A stretch of 64,000 nucleotides of DNA, taken from Rapana venosa (lineage: Eukaryota > Mollusca > Gastropoda > Neogastropoda > Muricidae). This document shows, one piece after another, positions 55,516 through 64,000 of this stretch; within the stretch, counting starts at the first letter, position 1; every line of letters begins with the position of its first letter. The stretch spans positions 5,147,719 to 5,211,718 of the forward strand of contig CM054159.1 of NCBI GenBank assembly GCA_028751875.1, read 5' to 3'. A program made the translations under genes and the position numbers. The notes beneath the pieces are model-generated. The model was not told the origin of the DNA. It saw only the letters and a program-made list of their open reading frames with translations, and searched no databases.

Positions 55516-55604
55516 CCAGTCATTGCTGTGCTGCTGCTGCTGATGACACAGGCACGTCAAAAACCCTTATCTTGATTCCACCCACCACAGGCTTTGGATG
55601 AGAG

Positions 55605-55662
<58 letters not shown>

Positions 55663-55758
55663 CATGTGAGAGAGAGAGAGAGAGAGACAGAGAGAGAGGG
55701 GGGGGGAGATAGATAGATCGACAGATAGATAGATAGATAGATAGATATTTAGGGAGAA

Positions 55759-55799
<41 letters not shown>

Positions 55800-55925
55800 A
55801 AGAAAGCAGGCACAGAGAGAGAGACAGAGATACGGAGAGAGAGCAGGCACAGAGAGAGAGACAGAGACATAGAGACGGAGAGAGACAGACAGAGAGACAG
55901 GCAGACTGACAGAGGGAGGAAGAAA
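55605..55925. repeat. (GA)n, (GATA)n and GACA microsatellites
   Basis: GA at 55605-55705, a G run, GATA at 55710-55800, then GAGACAGA to 55925. Confidence 0.96.
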
Positions 55926-56394
55926 AAAAGAGAACGACACTTTTAACGTAATTATTATGTTGCTTTGTCTGTTAGGCATGGCACCAAAGAATGATACACC
56001 GAATTCCTCCAGCTATGTTAACTGTATGTCGAAACGGGGGTCTCTGTAAGTAGTTTCTGTGTCCATCATGGGATATCATCCATCTACAGAATGTTTTTCG
56101 CTATTTTGTTTGTTGTTGTTTCGGGGGAGTGCATTTTTGGTGAGTTATATATATATATATATATATCTCTTGGTTCCCCTTCCTTGACAGTCTCTAGAGA
56201 AGAACAGTTTTTACAGGGCTTCAAAGATTAAGGAAATAATTTCTGTATTTATCAGACCACAAGTAGCATATATGGAAAATTCTGCAAAAAAGTGAGATAT
56301 CTTTGACATATTAAAGCATAGCGTTCTGTTACACACTGACAGTGCAAAGAGTTTTAAATGTTAGAAGAACGCAGTTCTGATTTACTAAGCACCT
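55926..56394. other. Unassigned DNA
   Basis: An (AT)n run at 56147-56166. No gene seen. Confidence 0.5.
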
Positions 56395-56660
56395 ACCCCA
56401 TCCATTCATCCACCCATCCATTCAATCAACCAATTAGTCAGTCATACAGCTAACTACTCAGCCTAATAACCAACTAATTCGCCAGCCAATGCATCAATCA
56501 ACCAAATAGCCAACAGGCCTGAAAGCCAAATATCAACCATCCATCCAGCCAACCAGCCAACCAACCAGCCATCCAACCAACCAGCCAACCAGCTAACCAA
56601 CGAACAAACGAACGAATGAACGAATCAACCAACCAACCAACAAACCGTCTGTCTGTCTTT
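56395..56660. repeat. Degenerate CATC/CAAC/CAGC tetranucleotide tract
   Basis: CCATCCATT, then CAACCAACCAGC-type repeats and AACGAACGAA. A low-complexity translation on the minus strand (GWLVGWMAGWL) is an artefact. Confidence 0.88.
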
Positions 56661-57214
56661 TGTTTGAAGGCAAGCTGCCAAAAGGCGATTTGTGTTTGTT
56701 CTTTTTGTCCCGTTAAAAAGATAATTCCTGTTGTTCTTTCTTTCCCTCTTTGGTATGAGTTCTGTCTATGTGACTGTCTGTTTCTTTTTTTTATGTTTTT
56801 ATTATTTACGTTACTGTCATTTCCCCCCCCCCCCCCAAAGTTTTGATGCATTGGACTGATTGATTGCTGAATTGAATGGTTGGTTGATTGATTGATTTAC
56901 CTATTCTGACTGAGGGCTGGATAAGAGAAACAGTTACAATCGTACTTATTGTTTCTCCTCAATGAAAAATAAAGTTCATTCAAAATCATTTTCATTCATT
57001 GATTAATTGATTGATTGATTGATTGATTCATCCATCTGTTTACTCATTCATTCATTTTTTCCCATTTCCAAGCACAAAACAGTTCGAGCTGATCACATCC
57101 AACGCTAAAACCAAACCATCATCTCTTACAAACATGTCCAATACCTACATACATCGCTCTACTAATCAGTATTAACAGTCATGTCAACTGTTTTTCTCTT
57201 TCATCTAACATAAT
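56661..57214. other. Unassigned with C-run and (GATT)n
   Basis: A C run at 56823-56836 and TGATTGATTG repeats near 56881-56897 and 57009-57027. No gene seen. Confidence 0.5.
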
Positions 57215-57435
57215 GGTCATCTGACATGCACCTCCCTCATCCCCCCTCCTGTCTTCCTTCACCCCCTCCCTCCCCCCTTCCACTTTTCCTGATTGCCAGA
57301 GCTGCTTACTCCATGTTCTGTCAGCCATCTTCCCACAGTTCATTGCGGCATGCAGGGGGCAAGGGGACGTCACTCCAGTTGTCAAGCTTTCGTGGTTATC
57401 GTCCTTGATGCAGTGGAGGGCGCATTATTTTAAGG
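57215..57435 (+). repeat. Block Z, copy 1
   Basis: Shares CATCTGACATGCACCTCCCT, CAGAGCT-CTTA, GTCACTCCAGTTGTCAAGCT and GTCCTTGAT with 58385-58690. Confidence 0.75.
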
Positions 57436-57984
57436 AACTGTAGGAGAAGCAATGTTTAGTTTTTCTGTTTATGGTGTTTTTGGGTGTTTTTTTAAATTTG
57501 GTTTTGCTTCTTACTTTAAGTTTTTGGGGTGTTTTTGTTTTTGGTTTGTTGTTTTTCTTCGGGGGGGGGTGGGGGTGGGGGTACATTCTTTGTCTCCTTC
57601 TCATCGTCTTTCTCTTTCTCTGTGTCTCCCTTGTCTTGCGTGTCTGTGACCTGTCTTGCTGTCTCTCTGTCTTTGTCTGTCTGCTTGTCTCTCTGTCTGT
57701 CTGCTTGTCTGTCTTTCTGTCTGTCTGTGTGTCTGCGTGTCTGTCTGTCTGTCTGTCTGTCTCTGTCTCCTGTCTGTCACTCTCACGCTTTCAGCGTTGT
57801 GTAGAGTGCGTGGAGTCCAGCCCAGCTGTGTAATTGGAATGTTCACCTTCTTCAGCTGTGCCTTTTGTTTTAGAGGCTAATGATTGTACATTTTGTCTTC
57901 CCTTCCCACCTGCACACATTGACCCACTCCTGAGTACTTTTGGCTTCTTGAGGGTGGGAGGATGTGCGAGTTTCCGCTTGATTT
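57436..57984. repeat. T-rich spacer with (TGTC)n and G-run
   Basis: A G run at 57559-57568, TC/TGTC repeats at 57595-57780, then unassigned DNA. Confidence 0.75.
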
Positions 57985-58253
57985 GTATGATAACAATAAG
58001 AATAAAAATGTGTGGAATTGATGTAGGCCTAGCACTGAATCTTGTATAGGAAGAAATCAAAGCCCTTACATTTATACGCATGCAACCACCCACGAAATAA
58101 GATTAACAGATATCAAATTTACACATAAACACACACAAACACTACGCACTGAAATTCACACACACAAAACACTCACAAACACACACACATGCACACACAG
58201 ACACACACAGACAAACAAACAAACATACACGCACGCATGCACACACACACACA

Positions 58254-58291
<38 letters not shown>

Positions 58292-58315
58292 CACACACAT
58301 ATAAACACACACTCA
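57985..58315 (-). mobile_element. L2-like 3' end with (CA)n
   Basis: ATAAGAATAAAAATGTGTGG, then AGCACTGAATCTTGTATAGG and GAAATCAAAGCCCTTAC is the L2 3' terminal region in minus orientation. A CA microsatellite (58130-58310) replaces the upstream UTR. Confidence 0.7.
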
Positions 58316-58384
58316 GAGGCGAACATCTCAATATTTATTCAAGTGGAATTCCCTCAAGACAGCAGACACACTCTCTTTCCTCTC

Positions 58385-58690
58385 TCCTAATGATTATCAT
58401 CTGACATGCACCTCCCTCTCCTCTCCTTTCCCCTCCCACCTTATCGTTATTGCTATTATTATTACTGTTACCCCCCTCCCACCTTTACTGTCCCGATCCC
58501 CAGAGCTTCTTAGCTTACTCTTATGTTCTCTCTGCTGCCTCCTTCCCACAAATCATTGCGCCAGTGTGTGTGTGGAGGGGGAGGGGGGGGGGGGGTTGGA
58601 GGGGGCAAGGGAAGTCACTCCAGTTGTCAAGCTGTCGCAGTGGGTGTCCTTGATTCAGGGGAGAACACTTTTAGGGAACCATTGGGACAA
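58385..58690 (+). repeat. Block Z, copy 2
   Basis: Paralogue of 57215-57435 with a GGGGAGGGG insertion at 58574-58596. A weaker third copy lies at 59860-59965. Confidence 0.75.
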
Positions 58691-58906
58691 GCAATGCTGT
58701 TTTTTATCTTTCATATTTTTCCTTTAAAAAAAAAAATCTCGCCTTCTGTTTTTTCTCTTTTCTCTTCATTTAAATTTCCTTTTTCGTCATTGCTTCTTTG
58801 TTTTCTTCCTTCCTTCTTCCCTTCTTCGTTTTGTTTTCTTCTTCTTCTTTTTCTCTGTCTTCTTTTTCTTTTTCTTCTTTTTCTTCTTCAAATTCTTCTT
58901 CTTTAG
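58691..58906. repeat. T-rich (TTCTT)n tract
   Basis: CTTCTTCTTTTTCT-type low complexity to the SINE-B boundary. Confidence 0.8.
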
Positions 58907-59201
58907 TAAAGGAGGTAAAGGAGTCCCATAACCTATAAGGTCATAGGGGAGCGAAGCGTCAGAGACCTCACTTCTCTAGCGCCAGCATAATGAGGGCGGC
59001 GCCCATCTCCTCTCCCTCGCTGCTTTACCTTCCCTGACCCTAAAGAGGGCAGGTACCCATTTTACAGCTGGGTGAACTGGGCGAACTGTACTGAAGCCAA
59101 GGCGCACAAACGGTCACCCATCCAAGTGGTAACCACGCTCGACGCTGCTTAACTTGGCTGGGGGAAAGCGAGTGCTCCGACCACTGAGCTATCCCGTCCC
59201 C
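58907..59201 (-). mobile_element. SINE-B, full-length
   Basis: Head GGGACGGGATAGCTCAGTGG and the best-preserved 5S-like segment in the window: AAGTTAAGCAGCGTCGAGCG, then GTTACCACTTGGATGGGTGA (minus strand of 59100-59160). No clear target-site repeat, because the left side is microsatellite. Confidence 0.9.
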
Positions 59202-59454
59202 GTGATTTAACTAATCATGATCATCATCGTCGTCGTCGTCCTTGTCATCGTCACTATTATTAACACCATTGCCACCGCCACCAATTACCCAACCAATCCA
59301 CAAAAACAACAGGCTTAACAAAACTGAGAATACTTTGTCGTATTCCACCCACTTTTAACATTACTAGTATGCACAGAGTCACAGTCCCCTTACCATAAAA
59401 TGACGTCTGTTGTAGTTTTGGTGATCGGTATTTTTTCTTTCTTTTATTCCTTTT
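59202..59454. other. Unassigned with a GTC/ATC tract
   Basis: ATCATCGTCGTCGTCGTC at about 59221-59240. No gene seen. Confidence 0.5.
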
Positions 59455-59808
59455 ATTTATTTTTTATTTATTTATTTTATTCTTTTATATCGAAGATAAT
59501 GGAATAAGCACTTATGTGCTTTTTTTTTACATCCAGTCCCCGTGTGTATGCGGTTTTTGTAAATTCTGTCATCTGTTCCCACCGGCACACAATGGCCTAC
59601 TCGTATAAAAGCGGAACAGGATTTAATGTGTGCGCAAGATGTTATGCGTGCGTTCGCAAACGGGGCCTCAGTTTATAGTCTCATCCAAAAGACTTTTGGG
59701 GAGAGTGGAGTCTGCTAACTCCAGGGGAAAATATCCCCTTGAAAGGGAATTGACCCTGGGTCGTCAGATTGCGAACGCAATGTTCTAACCACTAGGCTAT
59801 CCCGTTTA
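59455..59808 (-). mobile_element. SINE-A, full-length
   Basis: The minus strand begins at the tRNA-like head (ACGGGATAGCCTAGTGG) and ends with ATATAAAAGAATAAAATAAA. The B box is slightly mutated (GGGTCAATTCC). The spacer is short. Confidence 0.86.
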
Positions 59809-59859
59809 ATCCTTCCATTCCCTTTCTGTTCTTCCGCCACCCCCGTTTTCTTTTCTCTC

Positions 59860-59965
59860 CTTTCCATCACCAAACAATGCAACAAGAGGAAGGGACATCA
59901 CTCTGGTTGTCACTGTGTCCCTCGTAGGGGGTAGGGTAAGGGAGAGCACTCTCAGGGAACAAGAA
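59860..59965 (+). repeat. Block Z, copy 3 (weak)
   Basis: GGGACATCACTCTGGTTGTC and GGGAGAGCACTCTCAGGGAAC match the right half of copy 2. Confidence 0.5.
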
Positions 59966-60229
59966 GAGAGGGAGACAAGATGGTGATCAAGACAATGGTT
60001 TTTAGCTTAATGAAGTTCGCTCGATGATGTTTGCTTAATGGGTTCGAGTAATGAGCTCAGGTAATTACTTGGCTTGTAAGCAGGATGTGGTGTTGCTGGG
60101 TTTTTTCCCCTGATGTCCTTTTGTCATTGGTAATTTTTCTTTACAGTCTATCTAAATGTCTTTTGCATTCTAGTTAGGTCAAAAGAATAGTCTCGTTTCT
60201 TATTCTTTTTCTTTGTCAAATGCTCAGAT
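59966..60229. other. Unassigned
   Basis: No gene seen. Confidence 0.45.
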
Positions 60230-60545
60230 AACTGTTGTTGTTGTTTGTCACATGAGCGAATATGTGGTGCGCTGCCGTTAAGATCCTGACAAGTCAGGCC
60301 CAGCGCATCTGACTTCGGCGTGGGAGAAAATTGTTACCTTAAAGGATAAACAAGTCTTTGTGGGGGAAAAAAGGCAAAAGATTCAACCATGAAGGCCGAA
60401 AATAGACAAGAAAGACGTGACAGGGGAAAAAAAGAACAAGACAGAAACAAAGAGAGGGATAGAAAAGAGGGAATTTCTTGTGCAGAATGTCCAGAAGGTA
60501 GGGATGTTATTTATACTGACAGGCCCCTGGCATCCCCACAGGGGG
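60230..60545 (+). repeat. Segment V, copy 2 (remote relative of the U1 left end)
   Basis: GACAAGTCAGGCCCAG, GGGAGAAAATTGTTACCTT, AATAGACAAGA, GTCCAGAAGGTAGGGATG and CTGGCATCCC align in order with 29545-29830. Confidence 0.72.
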
Positions 60546-60751
60546 TATTTTGATTTCAGTTTTGATTATTTTGTTGAGCAACACACGCACGCGCACACAC
60601 ACACCAATAGTTTTTCCATTCAGCTGAAGCAGACATAAAATCCACCCTTTTTTAAAACATTTAAAGCCGTGCATATTCGGCGCAAACACAGTCACACGTA
60701 TCAAAAGTAAGAAAAAAAGAAGATCGACAATAATCGGCAAAAGAAAAGCTT

Positions 60752-60845
60752 CCATATTGTAACCAAAGCTTTAATATAGTAACCAAAGCTTTCATATCGT
60801 AACCAAAGCTTTCATATTGTAACCAAAGCTTTCACATTGTAACCG
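60752..60845. repeat. 20-bp tandem repeat, about 4.7 copies
   Basis: Unit AACCAAAGCTTTCATATTGT, containing the palindrome AAAGCTTT. Confidence 0.93.
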
Positions 60846-61149
60846 TTTCTTTCTGTACATTTTTAAGAAAATCAAAACCAAAGCCCAAATCATTTTTTAT
60901 TTCAAGATGGTACATTATCTTAAATAAGCGATAAATTTGTTTGTTTTTCCATTGAGCGTTTGATTAAAAAAAACCAAACCGAACTGAAAAAGAAAGAAAG
61001 AATAACAAAGAATGTACAAAGACATTGTAAAAGAATCAGCACCTGATCTCTACTTTGATCTTGGAGGATAAATAGGGGGTTGGGGAACTTCAAAAGAAAA
61101 TCTATCCGGCCATTTTGGTAAAAAAGAAAGAAAAGACGAAAGTAAAGTA
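60846..61149. other. Unassigned AT-rich DNA
   Basis: No gene seen. Confidence 0.45.
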
Positions 61150-62068
61150 ATTTTGCAACATACTTTTGTGATCATTATCACTAATCATCATGCAACGGAC
61201 TTTTGTGATCATTCTCACCAATTATCATGCAAAATACTTTTGTGATCATTCTCATCAACTATCGTACAACAGACTTTTGTGATCATTCTCACCAATTATA
61301 CTACAACAGAATTTTGTGATCATTCTCACTAATTATACAACAGACTTTTGTGATCATTCTCACCAACTATGATGAAACGGACCTTTGTGATCTTTCTCAC
61401 CAATCATCATACAACAGACTTTTGTGATCATTCTCACTAATTATCATACAACAGACATGTGATCATTCTCACCAACTATGATGAAACGACCTTTGTGATC
61501 TTTCTCACCAATCATCATACAATAGACTTTTGTGATCATTCTCACCAACTATGATGAAACGGACCTTTGTGATCTTTCTCACCAATCATCATACAATAGA
61601 CTTTTGTGATCATTCTCATCAACTAACACACAACAGACTTTTGTGATCATTCTCACTAATCATCATACAATAGACTTTTGTGATCATTCTCACTAATCAT
61701 CATACAATAGACTTTTGTGATCATTCTCACTAATCATCATACAATAGACTTTTGTGATCATTCTCACTAATCATCATACAACAGACTTTTGTGATCATTC
61801 TCATCAACTAACATACAACAGACTTTTGTGATCATTCTCACTAACTATCATACATTAGACCTTTGTGATCATTCTCATCAACTAACATGCAACAGACTTT
61901 TGTGATCATTCTCACTAATCATCATGCAATAGACTTTTGTGATCATTCTCACCAACTATGATGCAATAGACTTTTGTGATCATTCTCATCAACTAATATG
62001 CAACAATCTTTTATGATCATTCTCATCAACTATGATGCAACAGACTTTTGTGATCACTATTACCGACT
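61150..62068. repeat. 37-bp satellite with TGATCA core, about 25 copies
   Basis: Core ACTTTTGTGATCATTCTCAC, then a variable AT-rich part ending CATGCAACAG or CATACAATAG. About 25 occurrences of the GTGATC core over 0.91 kb. A two-unit block with GATGAAACGGACC and GTGATCTTTCTC recurs near 61365, 61475 and 61548, so dimers were amplified. Confidence 0.95.
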
Positions 62069-62069
62069 A

Positions 62070-62205
62070 ATAATAATAATAATATAAATGGAATTTATAT
62101 AGCGCTATATCTTGCAGAGACAAATCAAAGCGCTTGCACTCAACTCATTCTTACACAGTCATACAACCAGTAACAATTAATAGTTCCACCAAGTCCAAAT
62201 GTGCA

Positions 62206-62282
<77 letters not shown>

Positions 62283-63185
62283 CACAGGTTACACACCCTG
62301 GCAGGGCGATAGAATCTTGGCTGTTGAAGGCAGAGGAAAACTATGAGATGAAGCAGGAGAAGAAAATCTTAGGTTTGAAATAAATATGTCTTGAGACTGG
62401 ATTTAAAAGTGTCATAAGAAGGCTTTTGGCGGAGAGAGAGAGAGGGGGAGGTCATTCCAAATCGATGGACCAGAAATAGAGAAAGAGAGACGGCCAATGG
62501 TGGATGGGTTGAATCTAGGTATTCTTAAGCACAAGGTATCTGCAGCAGAGCGGAGAGAACGAGAATGAGTGTAAGAGTGAAGACATTCACAGAGGTAGGC
62601 GGGTGCTGTTTTGAGGAGACATTTGTAACAGAGGGTACTGATCTTATAGTTTACTCTCTGTGGCGCAGGCAACCAGTGGAGAGATCGCAAGAAGAGAGGT
62701 AATGTGCTCAGATTGTTTCTTTCTGAGGACTAGTCGAGCTGCAGAGTTTTGTATACGCTGAAGGGAGCGGATTGATGATGCTGGCAGACCAGCCAAAAGA
62801 GAATTGCAATAGTCCAGACGTGAAAGAATGAGAGACATAACTAGTTTGATGTTGCATCAATGGACAGGTACTTTCGATTTGCACTAAACGCCGTAATTGA
62901 TAGTAGCACGACTGGCAGGTCTGGGTGATGAATTTGTGCATAGAGAGTGTTTTGTCAATAATGACCCCTACATACTTCACAGCAGTGGATAGAGGAACTG
63001 ATGCATTGCTAAGTTGTATTGAAGCTGGTGTAATGGAAGAGAGTTTGTGTTTGGTCCCTACAACCATGGTTTCCGTTTTATCTGCATTTAGCTGTAACTT
63101 GTTCTGTAACATCCAATGTTGGATATCTTGAAAGCAGTGGGCCATATTTGTAAAGAGAGAAGGCAGATTTTCAGGAGAAAAATCC
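62070..63185 (-). mobile_element. L2-like LINE, 5' truncated
   Basis: The reverse transcriptase C-terminal part, ORF end and 3' UTR with (TG)n (CA on plus, 62203-62280) are present. The element ends ATATAGCGCTATATAAATTC-like with an (ATT)n tail at 62070-62085. Its end abuts the 37-bp satellite directly. Confidence 0.88.
62412..63180 (-). pseudogene. L2-like ORF2 C-terminal part, frameshifted
   Basis: DFSPENLPSLFTNMAHCF, then IQHWMLQNKLQLNADKTE and VKYVGVIIDKTLSMHKFI. After a frame change come [17 protein letters not shown] and [17 protein letters not shown]. After another come [20 protein letters not shown] and SFSISGPSIWNDLPLSL. These are the post-catalytic signature segments of L2/CR1-type ORF2. 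The YADD region is missing at the 5' side. At least two indels break the frame. Confidence 0.88.
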
Positions 63186-64000
63186 GTTTAATCACGGAGA
63201 TACAGGCGCCAGTTTCATCTACCATCTTCATTATGCGTCCTTTTTAGCCAGCAGGAATAATTCTTTAAATAAACTCTGCAAAGGAAGGACTTTTATCTAG
63301 GTCATGTCAGAATGACCTGAATGGATTGCTGCCAAACTATTTTCTCACATCACTGTAAACGTTAAAAATGACTTGCCCCGGAGTCACAATTACATCATTT
63401 GAATTGAGATACCTCCAACTTTTGTTTTACTCATTCTTAGACTTTTATGTAGGTTTTAACTTTTCTCTGTCTCTTTAACAGTGCCTCTTATCATCTTTAC
63501 ATCTTTGCGCAGAAGGGTTTTTTTTCTGCGTGTGTTTAGGAAAAGCTTTTTGTCCACTCTCCCAACTGTGCTATTTCTATCAGACATAAACGAACAGGTT
63601 TTTCTGTAATCCTAAAACCAAAAAAAAAACAATGACCGCAGAACTTATACCAGACTTTTTCAGAAAGTTTAATACGCAGAACTGCTCCTCTGCTAAGAAC
63701 AAGATGAAAGTCGCTGATCCTACACCTACTTCTGGTTGTTACACCTACTCCTATCCGTTTAGAGATCTAGTCTAAGCGGATTCCGAACGTTACCTATCGA
63801 CCACGTGTTCTCTTGACGAACAGAACCAAAAGGAAACAGGTAATTCTCCGAGCAGGACGTAATCCGAAAAGTAAGAAGAGCTAGGCAGGCAGAGCTAAGG
63901 GGGGATGGGGGGGGGGGGGGGGGGACAAACAAAGGTAAGAAGATTTGGGACATGGGCCAAAGTGGTTTCCTGAGGAGGGGGGAAAAGCTGAGGGGGTCAG
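63186..64000. other. Unassigned DNA with terminal G-run
   Basis: AT-rich, no SINE boxes or plausible gene. A G run of about 18 bases lies at 63907-63924 and GGGG clusters follow to the end. Confidence 0.5.

Noticed and set aside
61150..62068. CRISPR-like array (37-bp repeats)
   Set aside because: The units are contiguous with no unique spacers, no cas genes are nearby and the DNA is eukaryotic.

Overview
This window looks like intergenic or deep-intronic DNA from a repeat-rich animal nuclear genome. I found no intact host protein-coding gene that I can name, no functional tRNA or rRNA gene, and nothing bacterial. Several families of tRNA-derived SINEs, decayed non-LTR retrotransposons (L2/CR1-like, RTE-like and a third LINE type) and very dense microsatellites point to an invertebrate. 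From memory, the SINE bodies resemble repeats common in marine gastropod genomes, so a caenogastropod mollusc is my best guess. I could not check this by search.

Layout. 1-2.5 kb: microsatellites and a full tRNA-headed SINE (called SINE-A here). 2.56-6.6 kb: a pyrimidine-rich higher-order satellite with a unit of about 912 bp. 6.8-8.45 kb: a 5'-truncated LINE with a broken reverse transcriptase. 8.9-9.8 kb: SINE-B, whose head fuses a tRNA-like half with 5S rRNA-like promoter boxes, and SINE-C. 11.7-21.7 kb: two unclassified sequence blocks (X and Y) alternating three times, with GAA arrays and SINEs between them. 22-25 kb: two RTE-like LINE fragments and another SINE-B. 26-28.6 kb: segments A, B and C, which recur in a different order at 39.2-42.8 kb. 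29.7-39.05 kb: three tandem copies (U1, U2, U3) of a unit of about 2.7-2.8 kb, separated by a 530-bp SINE-containing spacer J; U2 is a mosaic of the other two. 42.8-50.7 kb: LINE ends, SINE tails, long GT, GA, CTTT and ATC tracts, and a remote relative of part of unit U. 51.4-54.0 kb: a 26-bp minisatellite of about 97 copies, open in all three forward frames. 54.2-55.0 kb: a 34-bp minisatellite. 55-60.5 kb: microsatellites, block Z in three copies, SINEs, and a second copy of segment V. 60.75-62.07 kb: a 20-bp repeat and a 37-bp satellite. 62.07-63.19 kb: an L2-like LINE on the minus strand.

How the parts relate. The SINEs form a modular set: at least four different heads are linked to a shared central motif (TTCGGATGAGACTATAAACC or close variants), and the tail module is often found alone, cut at nearly the same point. 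The LINE 3' ends supply ATT or GAGTTC tails, and CA microsatellites lie next to several L2 3' UTRs. Tandem duplication, unequal exchange or gene conversion, and microsatellite expansion inside old transposons explain most of the structure. The most distinctive items are the tRNA/5S chimeric SINE, the modular SINE set, the U1-U2-U3 mosaic with a crossover interval of about 5 bp, the 26-bp minisatellite and the 912-bp higher-order satellite.
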